Source: Acarospora socialis (taxonomy: Eukaryota > Ascomycota > Lecanoromycetes > Acarosporales > Acarosporaceae). Taken from it: DNA of 64,000 nt. Each line of letters begins with the position of its first letter. The first letter of the stretch is position 1. The notes beneath the pieces are model-generated. The model searched no databases. It was not told the origin of the DNA and saw only the letters and a list, made by a program, of their open reading frames with translations. Location of the stretch: contig JAMYGW020000002.1 in NCBI GenBank assembly GCA_025617375.2, forward strand, positions 2,356,001 through 2,420,000, in the 5' to 3' direction. A program made the position numbers and the translations under genes. This document shows, in pieces, positions 34,818 through 47,979 of the stretch.

Positions 34818-37225
34818 ATGATGCCGCAGTCGCCAAGAAGGAGTCGTGGGCCAGTGGAACAGTCTCCAGCAACTACTCCGACCAATACACGCAATGCGAC
34901 GTCACATGCACCTACGGCCAATTCTAGGGTAAGCAGTCGAGCTTCCTTTATGGTGTTGCAACCCATTGTCAATCTTGAAGCTGAAGTCTATCAGGTCGCA
35001 GCGAGTCGAAATGCGACGACCCAACCTACCTACGATCTTTTTACTGGCGGATCAGCATCTCCCCCTCAGAATGCCTTACTCCAAACTTTCCGACAATCTC
35101 AGGCACTTAAGCCAGGTTCGTCACGCTGCTGGAGGATGTCTTGGCCTAAGTTCGAGCTCTTATATGAATCTAGATATTGGCAATGAGGAATTCCGCGCTC
35201 AGATCAAGACCCTCCAGTACGAGTTGGAGATGATGAAGCAGGAGCGAGAGCTCAACACGGTACACCATGCAAAAGAGCTTCGGGATTTACAGACTAAGGC
35301 GGAGGTGGAATATAAGAGGGCACAGGTTGTTCCATCTTACACACCGTTGTGAGCATACCACGCTGATGGTGGTGAGGTGGCAGGCTTTGGAGAGCAATGC
35401 AAACATAACGTCTCGCAAGTACGAAGCGTTAGCTAAGGAACTTCAAGAACTGCAAGACAACGCTATCAATCAGAAGACTGACCTCGAGAAGAAACTACGA
35501 AATTTGGAGGAGCAGAATCAATCACTGCGGGAAGACGTAGATGAGGGAAAGATGGAGCTGTCATCCTTGGACAGGCAGTACAAGCGACAACTGCAGGAGA
35601 TAGAGACGAAGCATGGCGCCTTACAGGACACTCTAGGCAAGCTCCGGGACGACCTAGGCCATAAAAGCGCAGAACTCCAGACCACGCAGCAGAGACTATC
35701 GCAGCGGGAGAACGAAGTCGGCAGTCTTGAAAGCGAAGTCCTACGCTTGAAGGCGCAAACAGGTGACGCAGATACTCTGGCGGTTATCAAGAGAGAACTG
35801 TCAGAGCAGGTTACGCACATTAAGAAACTGGAATCGACCAACAGGAACCAAGCTATAGAACTCAAACAATTCCGCCGGACCCAAAAAGCCGCGGAGATCG
35901 TTGAGGAAGAGAAAAGGCTTTTGGAGACGAAGTTACGGGCAATGGATGATCTGCGCAGAGAACTCGGCGAGGCTCAATTGCAGCGGCAGATCCTGGAAGA
36001 TGAGAGGAAGGCGTGGACGAGTTACTTGCAGAGCGAGGGATCCACAAGTGGGGAGCCAGAATTCGAGTCACCAGAAGCACTTGCCAGGGCCATCGTTCAG
36101 GAGCGGTTGGAAAAGGCCACTCTCTTGGAAAGACTGGGTGCGGTGGAGCCGGAGCTGCAAGAAAAAGATGAATTGATCAAGGGTCTGGAGGCCGACGTAT
36201 CCAAGCTCCAGGGCGAGATCGAGAAGCTCCGGATTGGTGGGGGTCCGGGGGACAGCCGAATTAGGACAAGGCTCGAGCGACAACGAGCCTTAGCCGTCAA
36301 AGAAGTAGAGTATCTGCGAGCACAGCTGAAAACCTTCGATGCCGAAGAGACTACTTACCAACCCGAACATCTTTTCGACGAGCAGAAGACAAAACGAATA
36401 CAGGAGCTTGAAGCATTGGTTGATGAATATCGCAAGGAACTACAAACGCTCCACGAGGAACTTGCGAAGCAAAGAGACGATCCTGGAGCTGCCGAGGCAA
36501 CTGGCACAAAAAGGCCTCGAGAGGACGAAGTCGACGACCGGCTCGGCCAACTGTCGCGCAAGAACCGCAAATTGCAAGACGAAATTGCCAAGCTGCAACA
36601 ATCATCCGCGCTGCTGCAGAAGGAACTACAAGTCTCGAATACCCAACTCAGCTCACTCCAGCAGACGTCGCGAACCCGCATCCTCGAGCTCCGCTCCAAC
36701 CCCACTGCCGAGCACGAAGCCGTTAAGCTAAGTACACTCGACACTCTGCGCACCGAAAACAAAGCCCTCTTAGCCAAACTCGAAGGCAAACCATACAACA
36801 CGGACACCGTCCCCATCAGCACGCTCCACAACGTCCGGCTCGAAATCCAAGATCTCGAAAAGACCGTGGCAAGCAAAGAGAAGCTCATGAAGCGCATGAA
36901 AGAGATCTGGAGCGCCAAGTTCCTCGAATTCCGCGAAGCCGTCTTCTCCATTCTCGGCTGGCAGATGGAGTTCATGCCCAACGGCAAGTTTCGCGTCACG
37001 AGCATGTACTATCCCGCCGACGAGGAGGGGGACGGGAGTAACAGTCTAATCTTCGACGGCGAGACGGGCTCGTTCAATACGAGTGGGGGGCCGGACAGTC
37101 GGTTTGGGATGGAGATTCGGGGGTTGGTGGATTTTTGGGTCATGCAGAAGAAGGAGATTCCGTGCTTTTTGGCGGCTATGGCGTTGGAGTTTTACGACCG
37201 GACTACGAAGGCGGCGAGGATGTAA
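34818..37225 (+). CDS. MAD1: Spindle assembly checkpoint protein Mad1
   Basis: Mad1 sits at nuclear pores and unattached kinetochores and presents Mad2. Exons 34818-34928, 34995-35115, 35174-35325 and 35384-37225 join in phase to 741 residues. After a basic, low-complexity N-terminus, TTQPTYDLFTGGS precedes a nearly continuous coiled coil (about 80-600). The C-terminal globular domain begins near KEKLMKRMKEIWSAKFLEFR and ends DFWVMQKKEIPCFLAAMALE, typical of Mad1. The first intron (34929-34994, 66 nt) is stop-free and a multiple of three, so its removal is inferred from GTAAGC and TATCAG signals, not forced by frame. The third intron uses a weak GTTGTT donor. Confidence 0.93.
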
Positions 37226-37438
37226 TAGTACATGCATTACGTATGGTGATATATTCTTTGCTTAGAAGATTCCAGAAAGAAGCATCCGGGGCCTGCCGTG
37301 AGACCGTAAGGCTCGTAGGAAGAGACTGCCGTACGACCACAACCCGACGTGTATGTCCGGTTGCTATCCTCCGGTGAAACCCACCCAGTCCAAGCAAGTG
37401 CCCACGCAACTCGAGCAAGCACAGCTGAACACTCTGGT

Positions 37439-39205
37439 CTACTTCATACTCTTCGCGAGAGTCCACATATTCTCCATCTTCGCCCTCGTCAACGCCTCCT
37501 TGGCCGCCGCATCCGTCTCGCAGACTCTACTCCCCCACTTCTTGAATGCTCTCGCTTTCTCCTCGCCCTCCCAAACCAAGGTGCACTTGTTCAACGTCAG
37601 ATCCTTCAACTCCCCCTTCTCGTCTTCAGCTTGCAACCAGCTCGCCAACGCCTCCTTGTTCCCCTCGCGCACGCTGTTCGGCGCCGTGTTTTCGGTCCAG
37701 TCGATACGGTTCAACATCAACTTTTTGTAGAACTTGATGCTGTGCTCCCCGCCCTCCACGACAACGAGGTTGAACTTTGGGTGCAGGATGCATATGCCCG
37801 TCAGCGCGTTCTGTTCCGCGTTCTTCGAGATCTTGAACCGGTGGCGGCCGTTCGAAAGGTTGTCGATCTTGTACACCGTGACGTAGATGCCCTTTGCCGC
37901 GTCCTGTTCCTGTTTGGAGGCCAGCTTGGCGTGCCGCTGGTCCTTGGTCAGTTTTCGCTCTTCGTTCGTTTCGACGTGTTTCTGGAAGCGCTCCTGGATC
38001 TCTCGGTTCACGCGTGCTTCGACGGCCGTGGGGTCTTTGACGGCTTCTTCGCCGAGCACGCGCATGAGGTTACTCTTCTTCACTTTCGGTGGTGGTGCGG
38101 GCTCCAGGCCGAGCCGGATCTTGGCTTGTTGCTCTTTCAGGTCCGCCATGCGCCGCTGTCGTCGGAGCTTGGCTTGCTCCTTGGCTGTGAGGTACATTGG
38201 TTTTGATGCCGGCATGTTTTTCTCCTGCGGAGGCTCGATAAGCACAGGGTGTTGTACATATAGTGTGATGATAGAGTCGTCGGTATCGATTTTAAGTCCA
38301 GCTGGGTCATCAATGACATCGTAGGATTTGCCGTTGACCAGCCCTTCATCCCACCATTCAATGTCCGGTGGAGCTTGGACTAGGAATGCCTTTTCTGTGT
38401 CAAGATCTTCATCGATACCAGCTTTGCGCGATGACTCGGCGATACGCCTCTTCATCTGCTCCAAAGCGGCTTGACGGCGGAGGGCATTGGCCTGTTGTAT
38501 GTATTTGCCCTTCTGGTTGAACACCAACTGTCTGGTATGCCTTGTTTTGAGCGTTGCGGTTTGCGCGCCCAGGCTAGCATCGAAGTAGGGGTTGTTCCTT
38601 GTCTCTTCCGCAGACGGTCCGGACAGATCGAGCTGCTTCTTGCCCTTGCCTGTCTTAGAGGCTGGCGCCGGCGACTCTGTCCGCCTGTTGGCCATCGTCG
38701 TCGCGAACTTCGGCTGTATCGCCTGCCGGCCCTTAGACGACCGCGCGTCTGAGCCTGCGTCGCCCATCAAAGCAGGGTGTAATCCAACGTCTAGCCCGCC
38801 TCTTGCCCTTGACAACCCATCCTCGAGTACTGGTGCTTGGTACGTTGGTATTTGTATCGGCGAAGCCGTCCGCTGCGCAGCAGCAAGGCCTGTCTTTGCG
38901 GTTGCGGCAGCTACCCTAGCCTTCATCTGCTCTATCCTCGACATGGTGCTGCTTCCTGTAATGGTTGCTGGGCTCGGTGAAGTGGTGCCGTTTGAGGTGG
39001 CCTTGCCAACTTGTAATCTAGCAGCGACAGCGGCAGCTTTTGCTCGCGCCTCTGCCATGATCTTGTTAACATCGGGCTTCGCACTGGCAGTGCCGTTGGT
39101 GGTCGGTGCTGGTGATCCATTGTTGGACCGTGATTTCTTGGATGCGTGATCGCGGTCGTCTTCTGGGTGAGGCCGCTTGAGCGTATTGGATGCCACCTCT
39201 GCCAT
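37439..39205 (-). CDS. PRP3: U4/U6 snRNP protein Prp3
   Basis: Component of the U4/U6.U5 tri-snRNP that binds the U4/U6 stem. Single exon, 588 residues from the ATG at 39205 (MAEVASNTLKRPHPEDD); the frame extends upstream but the leader is unlikely to be coding. A basic N-terminus with KPDVNKIMAEARAKAAAVAA precedes the PRP3 core containing NPYFDASLG and DIEWWDEGLV. Next come KYI and AKLRRQRRMADLKEQQ. The C-terminal DUF1115 domain holds FKISKNAEQNALTGICILHP and NLVVVEGGEHSIKFYKKLM and contacts the U6 3' end. Divergent from RPA190, with 280 bp between starts; another tri-snRNP gene, SNU23, lies in the same window. Confidence 0.95.
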   Translation of the reverse strand: MAEVASNTLKRPHPEDDRDHASKKSRSNNGSPAPTTNGTASAKPDVNKIMAEARAKAAAVAARLQVGKATSNGTTSPSPATITGSSTMSRIEQMKARVAAATAKTGLAAAQRTASPIQIPTYQAPVLEDGLSRARGGLDVGLHPALMGDAGSDARSSKGRQAIQPKFATTMANRRTESPAPASKTGKGKKQLDLSGPSAEETRNNPYFDASLGAQTATLKTRHTRQLVFNQKGKYIQQANALRRQAALEQMKRRIAESSRKAGIDEDLDTEKAFLVQAPPDIEWWDEGLVNGKSYDVIDDPAGLKIDTDDSIITLYVQHPVLIEPPQEKNMPASKPMYLTAKEQAKLRRQRRMADLKEQQAKIRLGLEPAPPPKVKKSNLMRVLGEEAVKDPTAVEARVNREIQERFQKHVETNEERKLTKDQRHAKLASKQEQDAAKGIYVTVYKIDNLSNGRHRFKISKNAEQNALTGICILHPKFNLVVVEGGEHSIKFYKKLMLNRIDWTENTAPNSVREGNKEALASWLQAEDEKGELKDLTLNKCTLVWEGEEKARAFKKWGSRVCETDAAAKEALTRAKMENMWTLAKSMK

Positions 39206-39485
39206 TTTGACGACGAGGGTCCAGCTACCTATTAGACCAGTTATATTGTCAGTCGAGACTGCCGATGGCTCGATCCACAGCACTGAGTCTAGAGTTGTAA
39301 TTGGTGCACGAAGGACAAGACTGTCTGGTCGATGTCGGAAGAGTCGGCGCTAGTGTGCGGCTCTGCGGCCTCAAAACATTTCCAGTTCAAGAGCTGTGCC
39401 CCACCATTAAAAGGGCATGTCAGTTTGAGACCACATACAGACGCACTTGTTCTTAACTTGAATGTTATGGAAAGCCTAAATCATC
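39206..39485. promoter_or_regulatory. Shared PRP3-RPA190 promoter
   Basis: 280 bases between divergent start codons of two growth-related genes. I see no TATA box; the coupling of expression is inference from the spacing. Confidence 0.35.
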
Positions 39486-42400
39486 ATGAATATCTCACAG
39501 CCAGTAGCTTCCTCCATTGGAAGCGTGGACTTCGGATTCCTGTCCTCAGAAGAAATCAAAGCTCTTTCAGTGAAAAAGATTCAGAACCCCACCACCTTCG
39601 ATACCTTGCTTCATCCAGTGCCAGGTGGCTTGTATGATGCTGCACTCGGCGCGTGGGGCGATAATCCGTATGATCTACTCGAATCTAAGACTCTGACGTC
39701 CCGTGCTAACTACTCTATAAATAGTTGCTCAACATGTCACTTGAATACGTACACCTGCCCTGGCCATATTGGCCATATAGAGCTCCCGGTCCCGGTTTAC
39801 CATGTCACCTTTATGGACCAGATGCTCCGACTCTTGCGCGGCACATGCGCTTACTGCAACCGGTTGAAGTTGCCTCGCGTAGAAGTCAATCGATTCTGCT
39901 GTAGGCTACGGCTGGTTCGGTACGGATTGTTGAAGGAAGCAGAGGAGCTAGAGGAGTTACAGCTACGACAGAAGGTGCCTAAATCCTCTCAGATTAATGG
40001 AGACGGGATTTCGGAGGATGCCGAGTCCGACATTTCAGAGGGTGAAGATACTGACCAGCTTATACAAAGAAGGGAGGCGTTTGTGAAGCGGGCAATCAAG
40101 AGACATAAAGGCAATACGAAAACTTCAGCGTCAGTTGATGACAAGATTGGAGCTATAGCAGAAGAGCGGAGAGATATAGTCAAGGAATTCCTGGCTAGCA
40201 TCACCAAGGTCAAGACCTGTGGAAGTTGTCATGGGTCAGTCTTAACATTGCACATCTCTGGGCCGATGTTGACGTGCTGCATAACAGAGTTTCTCCAACA
40301 TATCGTAAAGATAGGTACAGCAAGATCTTCCAAAAATCCCTAAATAAAAGGGACCGGGCAAAGATGGTGCAAGGTGGGTATAAGATAACGAATCCTCTGA
40401 TTAAGGCCACCAAAGAGCGCAAAGCAGAGCAAAAGCGTAAGCGGGACGATCGCGAGGCGGACGAGGGTATCGTTGCGGACCTTGATGATATCACACCTGA
40501 GGAAGACGAACACGATGAAGACGTTGAGATGCTCGACGCCGAAGGGGCAGAGGCTGGGAATGGCCTTGTTCAGGCGGAAGCATTCCCATCGGAAGCCAAA
40601 CGTAACTCCGGCGAAGGAGATACGCAACAATACATCAACGCTTACGAAGTTCATGCCTCCTTAACCGAGCTCTTCGAGAAAGAAAAGGAAATCATGGAAC
40701 TGGTCTATAACTCCCGATCGCGGCCGAAGTCGGTGACATCAGTTACTGCAGATATGTTCTTCATCAGAAATGTCGTTGTGCCCCCGAATAGGTACCGACC
40801 AGAGGCCAAGACTGGCGACGGTGAAATTGCCGAAGCGCAGCAAAACTCTCTGTACAAACAGATCCTAAATCATTGCGAACAACTCAACCAGATCCAAAGG
40901 GATATGAGCGATAGTACCCCTATCTCAGGTCGCCGGCGTCGAGATTTCAGTGATTTTCAGAACGTATGGGTCCGCTTGCAGGATGCTGTCAATGCTCTCA
41001 TTGACCGTGACCGCAATCCAGTCCAAGGTGCGGCCGGTAAGCAAAACGAAGACGGTATCAAACAGTTACTGGAGAAGAAGGACGGTCTTTTTAGGAAGAA
41101 CATGATGGGAAAGAGAGTGAACTTCGCAGCTAGAAGCGTTATATCACCTGATCCGAATATTGAGACCAATGAAATCGGTGTTCCTCCTGTCTTCGCGAAG
41201 AAACTAACCTACCCAGAACCGGTCACTAACCACAACTTCTATGAACTCAAGGAGGCTGTTTTGAACGGGGTTAATAAATGGCCAGGAGCTGCGGCAATCG
41301 AGAACGAGAATGGACAGGTCATAAGCCTCAGGACTAAGAATTTTGAAGAGCGACAAGCACTAGCTAACCAGTTACTCGCCCCATCAAATACCAACGTGAC
41401 TGGTGCGAGGAACAAGAAGGTGTATAGGCATCTTAACAACGGCGACATTGTCATAATGAATCGACAACCCACGCTTCATAAGCCATCCATGATGGGCCAC
41501 CGTACTCGAGTGTTACCAGGGGAGAAGACAATCCGAATGCACTATGCCAACTGCAACACATACAATGCGGATTTTGATGGCGATGAAATGAACATGCATT
41601 TTCCACAGAATGAGATCGCTAGAGCTGAGGCTCTGCAAATCGCCGATACGGATCATCAATACCTGGTAGCGACTTCTGGCAAACCGCTTAGGGGTCTGAT
41701 TCAGGATCACCTGTCAATGGGTGTTTGGTTGACGAACAGGGATACGTTGTTTGACAGAGAAGACTACCACCAGCTCTTGTATAGCTGTCTAAGACCTGAG
41801 GATAGTCAGACCTCTTCTGACAGGATACTGACAGTCACCCCCGCTATAATAAAGCCGAAAGCCATGTGGACCGGCAAGCAGGTAATCACATCAGTATTGA
41901 AGAATCTGAAGCCGGATTCGCACCCAGGTCTGACGCTCAGTGGAAAGTCCCAGATTGCTGCAGACCGGTGGGGCGAAAAGTCGGAAGAGGGAGTCGTGAT
42001 ATTTCAAGAGGGCGAATTTCTCTGTGGTATTCTTGACAAAGCGCAGCTTGGTCCTAGTAACGGAGGCTTCGTTCATTCCGTATACGAAGCCTACGGCCAT
42101 ACAATTGCTGGCCGACTTCTCAGCGTTTTAGGACGACTCCTCACAAAGTTCCTCCACATGCGTGCATTTACTTGTGGTATGGACGATTTGTTGCTTACAA
42201 AACAAGGTGATGAAGACAGAAGAGAGAAGTTAAAGGATGTGAACAGCATTGGTCTGGAAGTCGCCGCAAAATACGTTACTCTAGATAACACGAATCTAGA
42301 CAGCAGCGCTAGCGAGCTACATACCCGCTTAGAGGACGTTATGCGTGACGACGAGAAGCAAGCTGGACTGGATGCTGTTGTCAATTCCCGAACCTCGATC

Positions 42401-44880
42401 TTGTCCTCCGAGATCACTGCCGCATGTCTACCAGCAGGCTTGGTAAAGCCCTTCCCCAAGAATCAAATGCAAGCCATGACTACTTCTGGGGCTAAAGGTT
42501 CTTCGGTCAATGCAAACCTGATATCTTGTAACCTTGGGCAACAAGTTCTGGAGATGAGAAGAGTCCCTACTATGGTCAGCGGGAAAACCCTTCCATGCTT
42601 CAAGCCATTCGAAACAAATGTCAGGGCAGGGGGTTATATCACCGACCGTTTTTTGACGGGTATCAAGCCCCAAGAGTACTATTTCCATGCTATGGCTGGT
42701 CGTGAAGGCCTAATTGATACCGCTGTTAAAACTTCACGATCAGGATACTTGCAGCGCTGTCTCATCAAAGGCATGGAAGGACTTAAAGTCGAGTACGATA
42801 CCTCCGTCCGCGATTCTGATGGTAGCATGGTTCAATTTCTATATGGAGAAGACGGGCTTGATGTGACGAAGCAGAAACACTTGACTGACTTCAAGTTTCT
42901 TGCTGAGAATTATCTATCCCTGTGTGCGCAACTTAATATCAAAGAGGAATTCTCTAAGATTGTCAACGACGAAACAAGCGAGTGGCTCGAGGAGGCTAAG
43001 AAAGTTAGGAAGACTGGGCTGTTAGACGCGATGGATCCAGTGTTGTCGCACTTCAACCCCGGGAGCAAGCTTGGGAGTACGTCGGACGCCTTTGCAACGG
43101 CGCTCAAAGCGGTAAGATGCCTTGCTAGATGAAATGACCTCAAATGAACTTGCTTTCTAACATCTCTCATGTGTAGTACTGCAAGGTGAATCCAGACAAG
43201 CTCTTAAGAGACAAGAAGAAGGGAATCCATGACGGCATCTCAAAGAAGACATTCAACGCATTACTTGAGATGAAATATATGAAATCAGTGGTCGACCCAG
43301 GTGAAGCTGTGGGCATTGTTGCCGGACAGTCCGTTGGGGAGCCATCAACACAGATGACGCTCAACACCTTCCACCTGGCTGGTCATTCCGCGAAGAATGT
43401 CACAATGGGTATCCCCCGGCTACGAGAAATCGTCATGACCGCAAGTAACCATATTACGACTCCGGTGATGACTCTACATCTCAATCCGGAGTTGACGGAG
43501 GAGGCGGGGCACCGATTTGCGAAGTCTATCAGCAAACTTACCCTCGCCGAGGTGATTGATACTGTGAGTGTGAGCGAAAGAATTGGCAAAGGCGTTGGCT
43601 ACGCAACAGCCAAGAGCTACAACGTTCGCCTCGCCTTCTTTCCATCTGAGGAGTATCAAGCACAATATGCCATCAAGGTCGAGGACGTTCTGCGTACAAT
43701 CGAATACAAATTTATACCCCGCTTGGCAAGGATCATAAAGAAGGAACTCACCAGCAAGGGCGATGGCAAGTTACTCAAGACCACCGCCGCTCAACCCGAG
43801 GTCGGAAAGTCGTCCGGTACGATCGAACAAGCACCTTCGAGACCTGAAGCGGATTGGGAGGGCGGAGATGACGACGAGGACGATGATGGTGACGATGACG
43901 CTACGAATAACAAACAGAAGCAGAATAGAGCCGCAGCTATCTCTTATGATGCTCCCGATGATGAAGAGGAGGCTATCGCAGATCAAGCTCGGCGAGAGTC
44001 AACCCCTGATGCCGACATGGAAGATGAAGGATTCGTCGGAAGCCCTCGGGCAGGTCAAAACGAAGGGGATCTGCAGCCTCAAGAAGAGGAGGACAGCCCG
44101 TCAGACGATCCACGAATTGCGGCTGCCAAAGAGAGAGAGGACAGAATCATGACGAAAGTACCGGCGCTAACGCGCTTCGCATTCGACGACAAGGACGGCC
44201 AGTGGTGCGAAATCCGGCTTGAGGTAGGCTTTCTCTTACACCAAGTCAATACCATGGCGTAGGCAACGAAGACTAACACTTGATGCCCACAGTACGATGT
44301 CAACACAGCCAAACTCCTGATGCTCAACCTGGTCGAAGACGCTTGTCATTTTGCCGTGATTCAATTCATCCCTGGTCTGAAAACGTGCATGCTCTCCGAG
44401 GAGAAGACTCGAAATCCCATCACGGGTGAAGAAACTATCGCCCCTGTCGTCATCACCGAAGGCGTCAACCTCACCGCGATGCACGACTACCAAGACTACA
44501 TCCAACCCCACAAGATCTTCACCAACGACATCGCCGCCATGCTGCGCCTCTACGGTGTCGAAGCGTGCCGCGCGAACATCATCCTGGAGATGGACTCTGT
44601 CTTTAAAGGCCACGGCATCACGGTCGACAACCGACATTTGAACTTGATAGCGGATATGATGACTAAGGGAGGTGGTTTCAGTCCTTTCAGTCGGAACGGG
44701 CTGAAGGGTAGCGTCAGTCCTTTCATGAAAATGAGCTTCGAGACTACGGTCGGTTTCTTGAGGGATGCGCTGCTGGATGCGGACTGGGATGATCTGAAGG
44801 GTCCGAGTGGTAGGATTGTGGTGGGGAAGGCCAGTACGGTTGGGACGGGGGCTTTTGATGTTTTGATGCCCGTTGCTTAG
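39486..44880 (+). CDS. RPA190: RNA polymerase I largest subunit Rpa190
   Basis: Catalytic subunit of Pol I, which makes the large rRNA precursor in the nucleolus. Exons 39486-40234, 40288-43111, 43177-44223 and 44293-44880 join in phase to 1735 residues, the expected size. The N-terminal zinc site [20 protein letters not shown] is present, and the acidic insert typical of Pol I lies near residues 175-210. The Mg-binding loop [16 protein letters not shown] is at about 675-690, with all three Asp residues intact. The trigger-loop region [18 protein letters not shown] is in exon 3, along with a long acidic linker ([14 protein letters not shown]). The C-terminus is the conserved jaw/cleft end. 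Tail to tail with RAD3, 140 bp apart. Confidence 0.98.
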
Positions 44881-45020
44881 CTTGCGCACAATCTCTACTA
44901 GGGTCTGCATTGGGGGGGCGTCGCGCTTCCGTCATCAAGCTTTAAGATTACTTGCATAGTCACATTCTAATTTCATAATGGAGTACGTTCCAGAAACCAG
45001 CGCCAAAAAGTAGACGCCTT

Positions 45021-47979
45021 TTAAGCATCCATATCCATCATCGCAGCATCGACATCATCATCACCATACTCATCAGGCGCGCCATTCCCATTAACCCCAT
45101 CCATCCCTCCCCCTCCAACCTGCAACTCTCTAATCTTCTCTTCCTCCATCTTCTCTTTATGCCTCTCCAGATCTGCAAGGCTCCACGTACTGATGCCCTC
45201 CTGATCCCTCGCCCTGAAGGGCTGCGCCATCGTCCGCAAGAACTTCTTCGCGCTCGCCACAGCCATATCCGTACTGATATTCGTATCCGACTCCAACAGC
45301 GCCTGATTGATCCATTTGGGTAGCTGATTACGCTTCCGCTGAAAGCGCCTGTCCGCCAACACCATGATCCCGTAATCGTCTTTGCCGCGGAGAACACGAC
45401 CCAGACACTGCGCGGCGTGGCGCATGGCGTCGAAGGAGAGGAAGTCGTTTTCGCGGATGCGGTACGTTTCGCGCAGGAACTCGAGGCGGGCTTTGAGGAT
45501 GCGGCTCTCGGTATATTGGAAGGGGACGCCGATGCAGATGACGGTGCGGCCGTAGTGGTGGTCGAAATCGATGCCTTCGGAGACTTTGCCGCGCGCGACG
45601 CAGAGCAGGATGGCGCCGCGGCCGTTGCAGCATGCGGTGCGGTAGGTTTCGAGCGCCAGGGACGTTTCTTGACTGTCGGGTGTTTCGACCAGGATGAGTT
45701 TGTAGTTCCAAATTTCGTCGAGGATGCCCTGCGATACGTCAATATGTAAGGGCGAAAGGGGTTCGTGGTGAGATAGTGACTTACCATGCCTTGCCACATG
45801 CTGATGATACTCTCCATGTACAGGTAGCTTGGAAAGAACACGACGATACCGTCTGGGGTGATCTTGGAGAACTCCATTAGGAGGTTGCCGTAATTCCGGA
45901 CATTCGTAGGGTCGTTTCGCGTCTGAAAGCCAGAGCTGATCTGCGCTTGATCGCTGCCTCTAGTGACGATCATGGGCAAGAACGACCTTCGAGCAAGGGT
46001 CATACTGTATGACTCTTGTACTACAGTGGTGAAGCCAAGCATCTTTGGATACATTTCAAGGGGGGAGATGGTCCCTGAAGTAATGATCACAGAGCTGAAT
46101 CTATCAAAGACGGGCTTGATCGCGATTGCAGCATCGAGGCACGTGAAGTGGAGAACGGGATTCGGCACCGTGGCCGTATCCGACTCGAAGGGCTCCAGAA
46201 TTAGGAGGAATCCCTTGTCATAGGTTGCAGCGAGGGTCGCAAAAGTCGCCACCTCTTGCAAAGGCTGGTAGTCTTCTATATTAGTCAGTTCGAGCGTTCT
46301 GACCAGCGAAGTAAGACGTTCTGCGCAAAATCTGGTCTTGCGTCAGCTATAGAGGTGACTTCTAACCAGGATGTTGTACCTGAGCGGCTTCCTCTCAATG
46401 AAGGTGAGGTCCTTCAAATGCTGTAGGAATGACGGAGGTGTCTCTGATATGACGTGGAGCACTTTCATACGTGTCTTGAGGTGGATGTCAGCCAGACTCC
46501 GGCAAGGTACGTGACGCCATAGACATGTACCTTCAGATACTCAACGAATCGCTTCAAAAATGCAACAAAATGCTCCGCTCTGCGTATGTTCCCAGGTACG
46601 GCTTCCTTCAGAAGGTCGTCCGGCAATGCTAACAGGATTAGCACAGACATGCCCTTCTTTTCCACTGCCTACATACCTGGATTAGACATAAAAGCGTCCT
46701 CTTGTCGTGCCTCGTCGGCATCTCGAAGCCCTTCGACGAGTTTTGCATACTCATTTTGCAACTTATCCGCATCAGACGACTTCATTTCAGTAATCTTCCT
46801 TTCTAAGTTATTGGCACCCCTGGTAGCTTTACGTAATGAGTCCTCTGTTAGGTCGATGCTGAGTGACTCTATGCAAACATTGTCAATGTTGTGGGCCTCG
46901 TCGAAGACCACTATACAGTCCTTGGAGAGCTCCTTTGAGACCCGTTCCGCAATCTTAGGATCAAGCAGGTAGTGATAAGAGTATATGATGACGTTGCAAA
47001 AAGGCATCTGATCGCGTCAGCATTTGTCATTGCCGGCACTTCTGGGAGCCATACCATTCGCCTTGCAGAGAAGTACGGACACTGCTTATGTTCTTCACCG
47101 TATTTCAGCAGACCGTCAAGGGTGAACACTCCAGGAGGGACAAGATTGTGCGGTTCTAACAGATCGAGGTTCTGCACTCGTTAGCTCTCATCTCTAGCTA
47201 ACGGTACATACGCATAACATACGTCGTGGTAGATACATAGATCGACGTCCTCACCCCTCTCCTTCTTTTCTTTCACAAAGCCTGCCGTCAGACTTCTACA
47301 TCGAGCATCTACAACTGAGCCACTCTTCTCCCTCTTAACGGACGGATGGAGACACAAGTTCTTTCGGCTCGTCAGTCCTAGACCTCTGAAGTCTTCTTTA
47401 TAGCCAAGTTGATCCTCGCGATACTTCATTAGTGCTTTCAGCTCAGCCAAAGCCTTTTCGATCTCGGACATAGTACCTGTGATATATCAGAAAGTCTGCA
47501 AAGTAAAGATAAGCATGCGCGGTCTGGCTTTCCTACGTGAACAGTAGATGAGCTTCCGATGTTCAGGATAATATTGTTGATAAGCCACGATCAGGGACAG
47601 GAGAGACACTGTCTTTCCTGTCCCTGAGGGCATCTCCAAAACACAATGACCGCCAGCATCCAGGGTCCCTAAGTCGGCTCTATCAACACACTGTAGCTCA
47701 GGCCTTGCAGAGCCTAGTACCCAGCGTACGCTTCAAATCACACATATATCTGTTTAACTAAGTCAACAGATCTACCGGCTTGTAAATTCCGACGTGTAGA
47801 CGTACGCATATTGCTCTACACCACGTCAGTTGCGTAGACACAGAGACTGACAAGTTTAGGTCTCTGACCTGGGTAGATCCGAGGATACGGAAAGAGGACC
47901 GGAAGGTCCCTGTAAGAGAGTCAGCAAGAATCGTTTAGGTTAGAATATTACACGTCTCGTACTCAATATTGAACTTCAT
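45021..47979 (-). CDS. RAD3: TFIIH 5'-3' DNA helicase Rad3/XPD
   Basis: Helicase of TFIIH for nucleotide excision repair and Pol II initiation. Twelve exons: 47979-47963, 47909-47869, 47815-47806, 47749-47730, 47668-47537, 47476-47223, 47171-47055, 47007-46677, 46628-46531, 46474-46380, 46331-45785 and 45728-45021. They join in phase to 789 residues, close to yeast Rad3 (778). Walker A PSGTGKT puts the Lys at 48, as in yeast. The Fe-S cysteines fall at 115, 133, 154 and 189; DEAH is at 233-236. C-terminal helicase motifs include [19 protein letters not shown] and [14 protein letters not shown]. Exon 3 is only 10 nt and exon 4 only 20 nt, but both are needed to restore [20 protein letters not shown]. 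The tail is Asp/Met-rich. Confidence 0.96.

Noticed and set aside
36355-37005. 216-codon minus-strand frame in MAD1
   Set aside because: Antisense of coiled-coil coding sequence; Ser/Leu-rich low complexity.
44236-44910. 224-codon minus-strand frame at the RPA190 3' end
   Set aside because: Antisense of the last conserved exon of RPA190.
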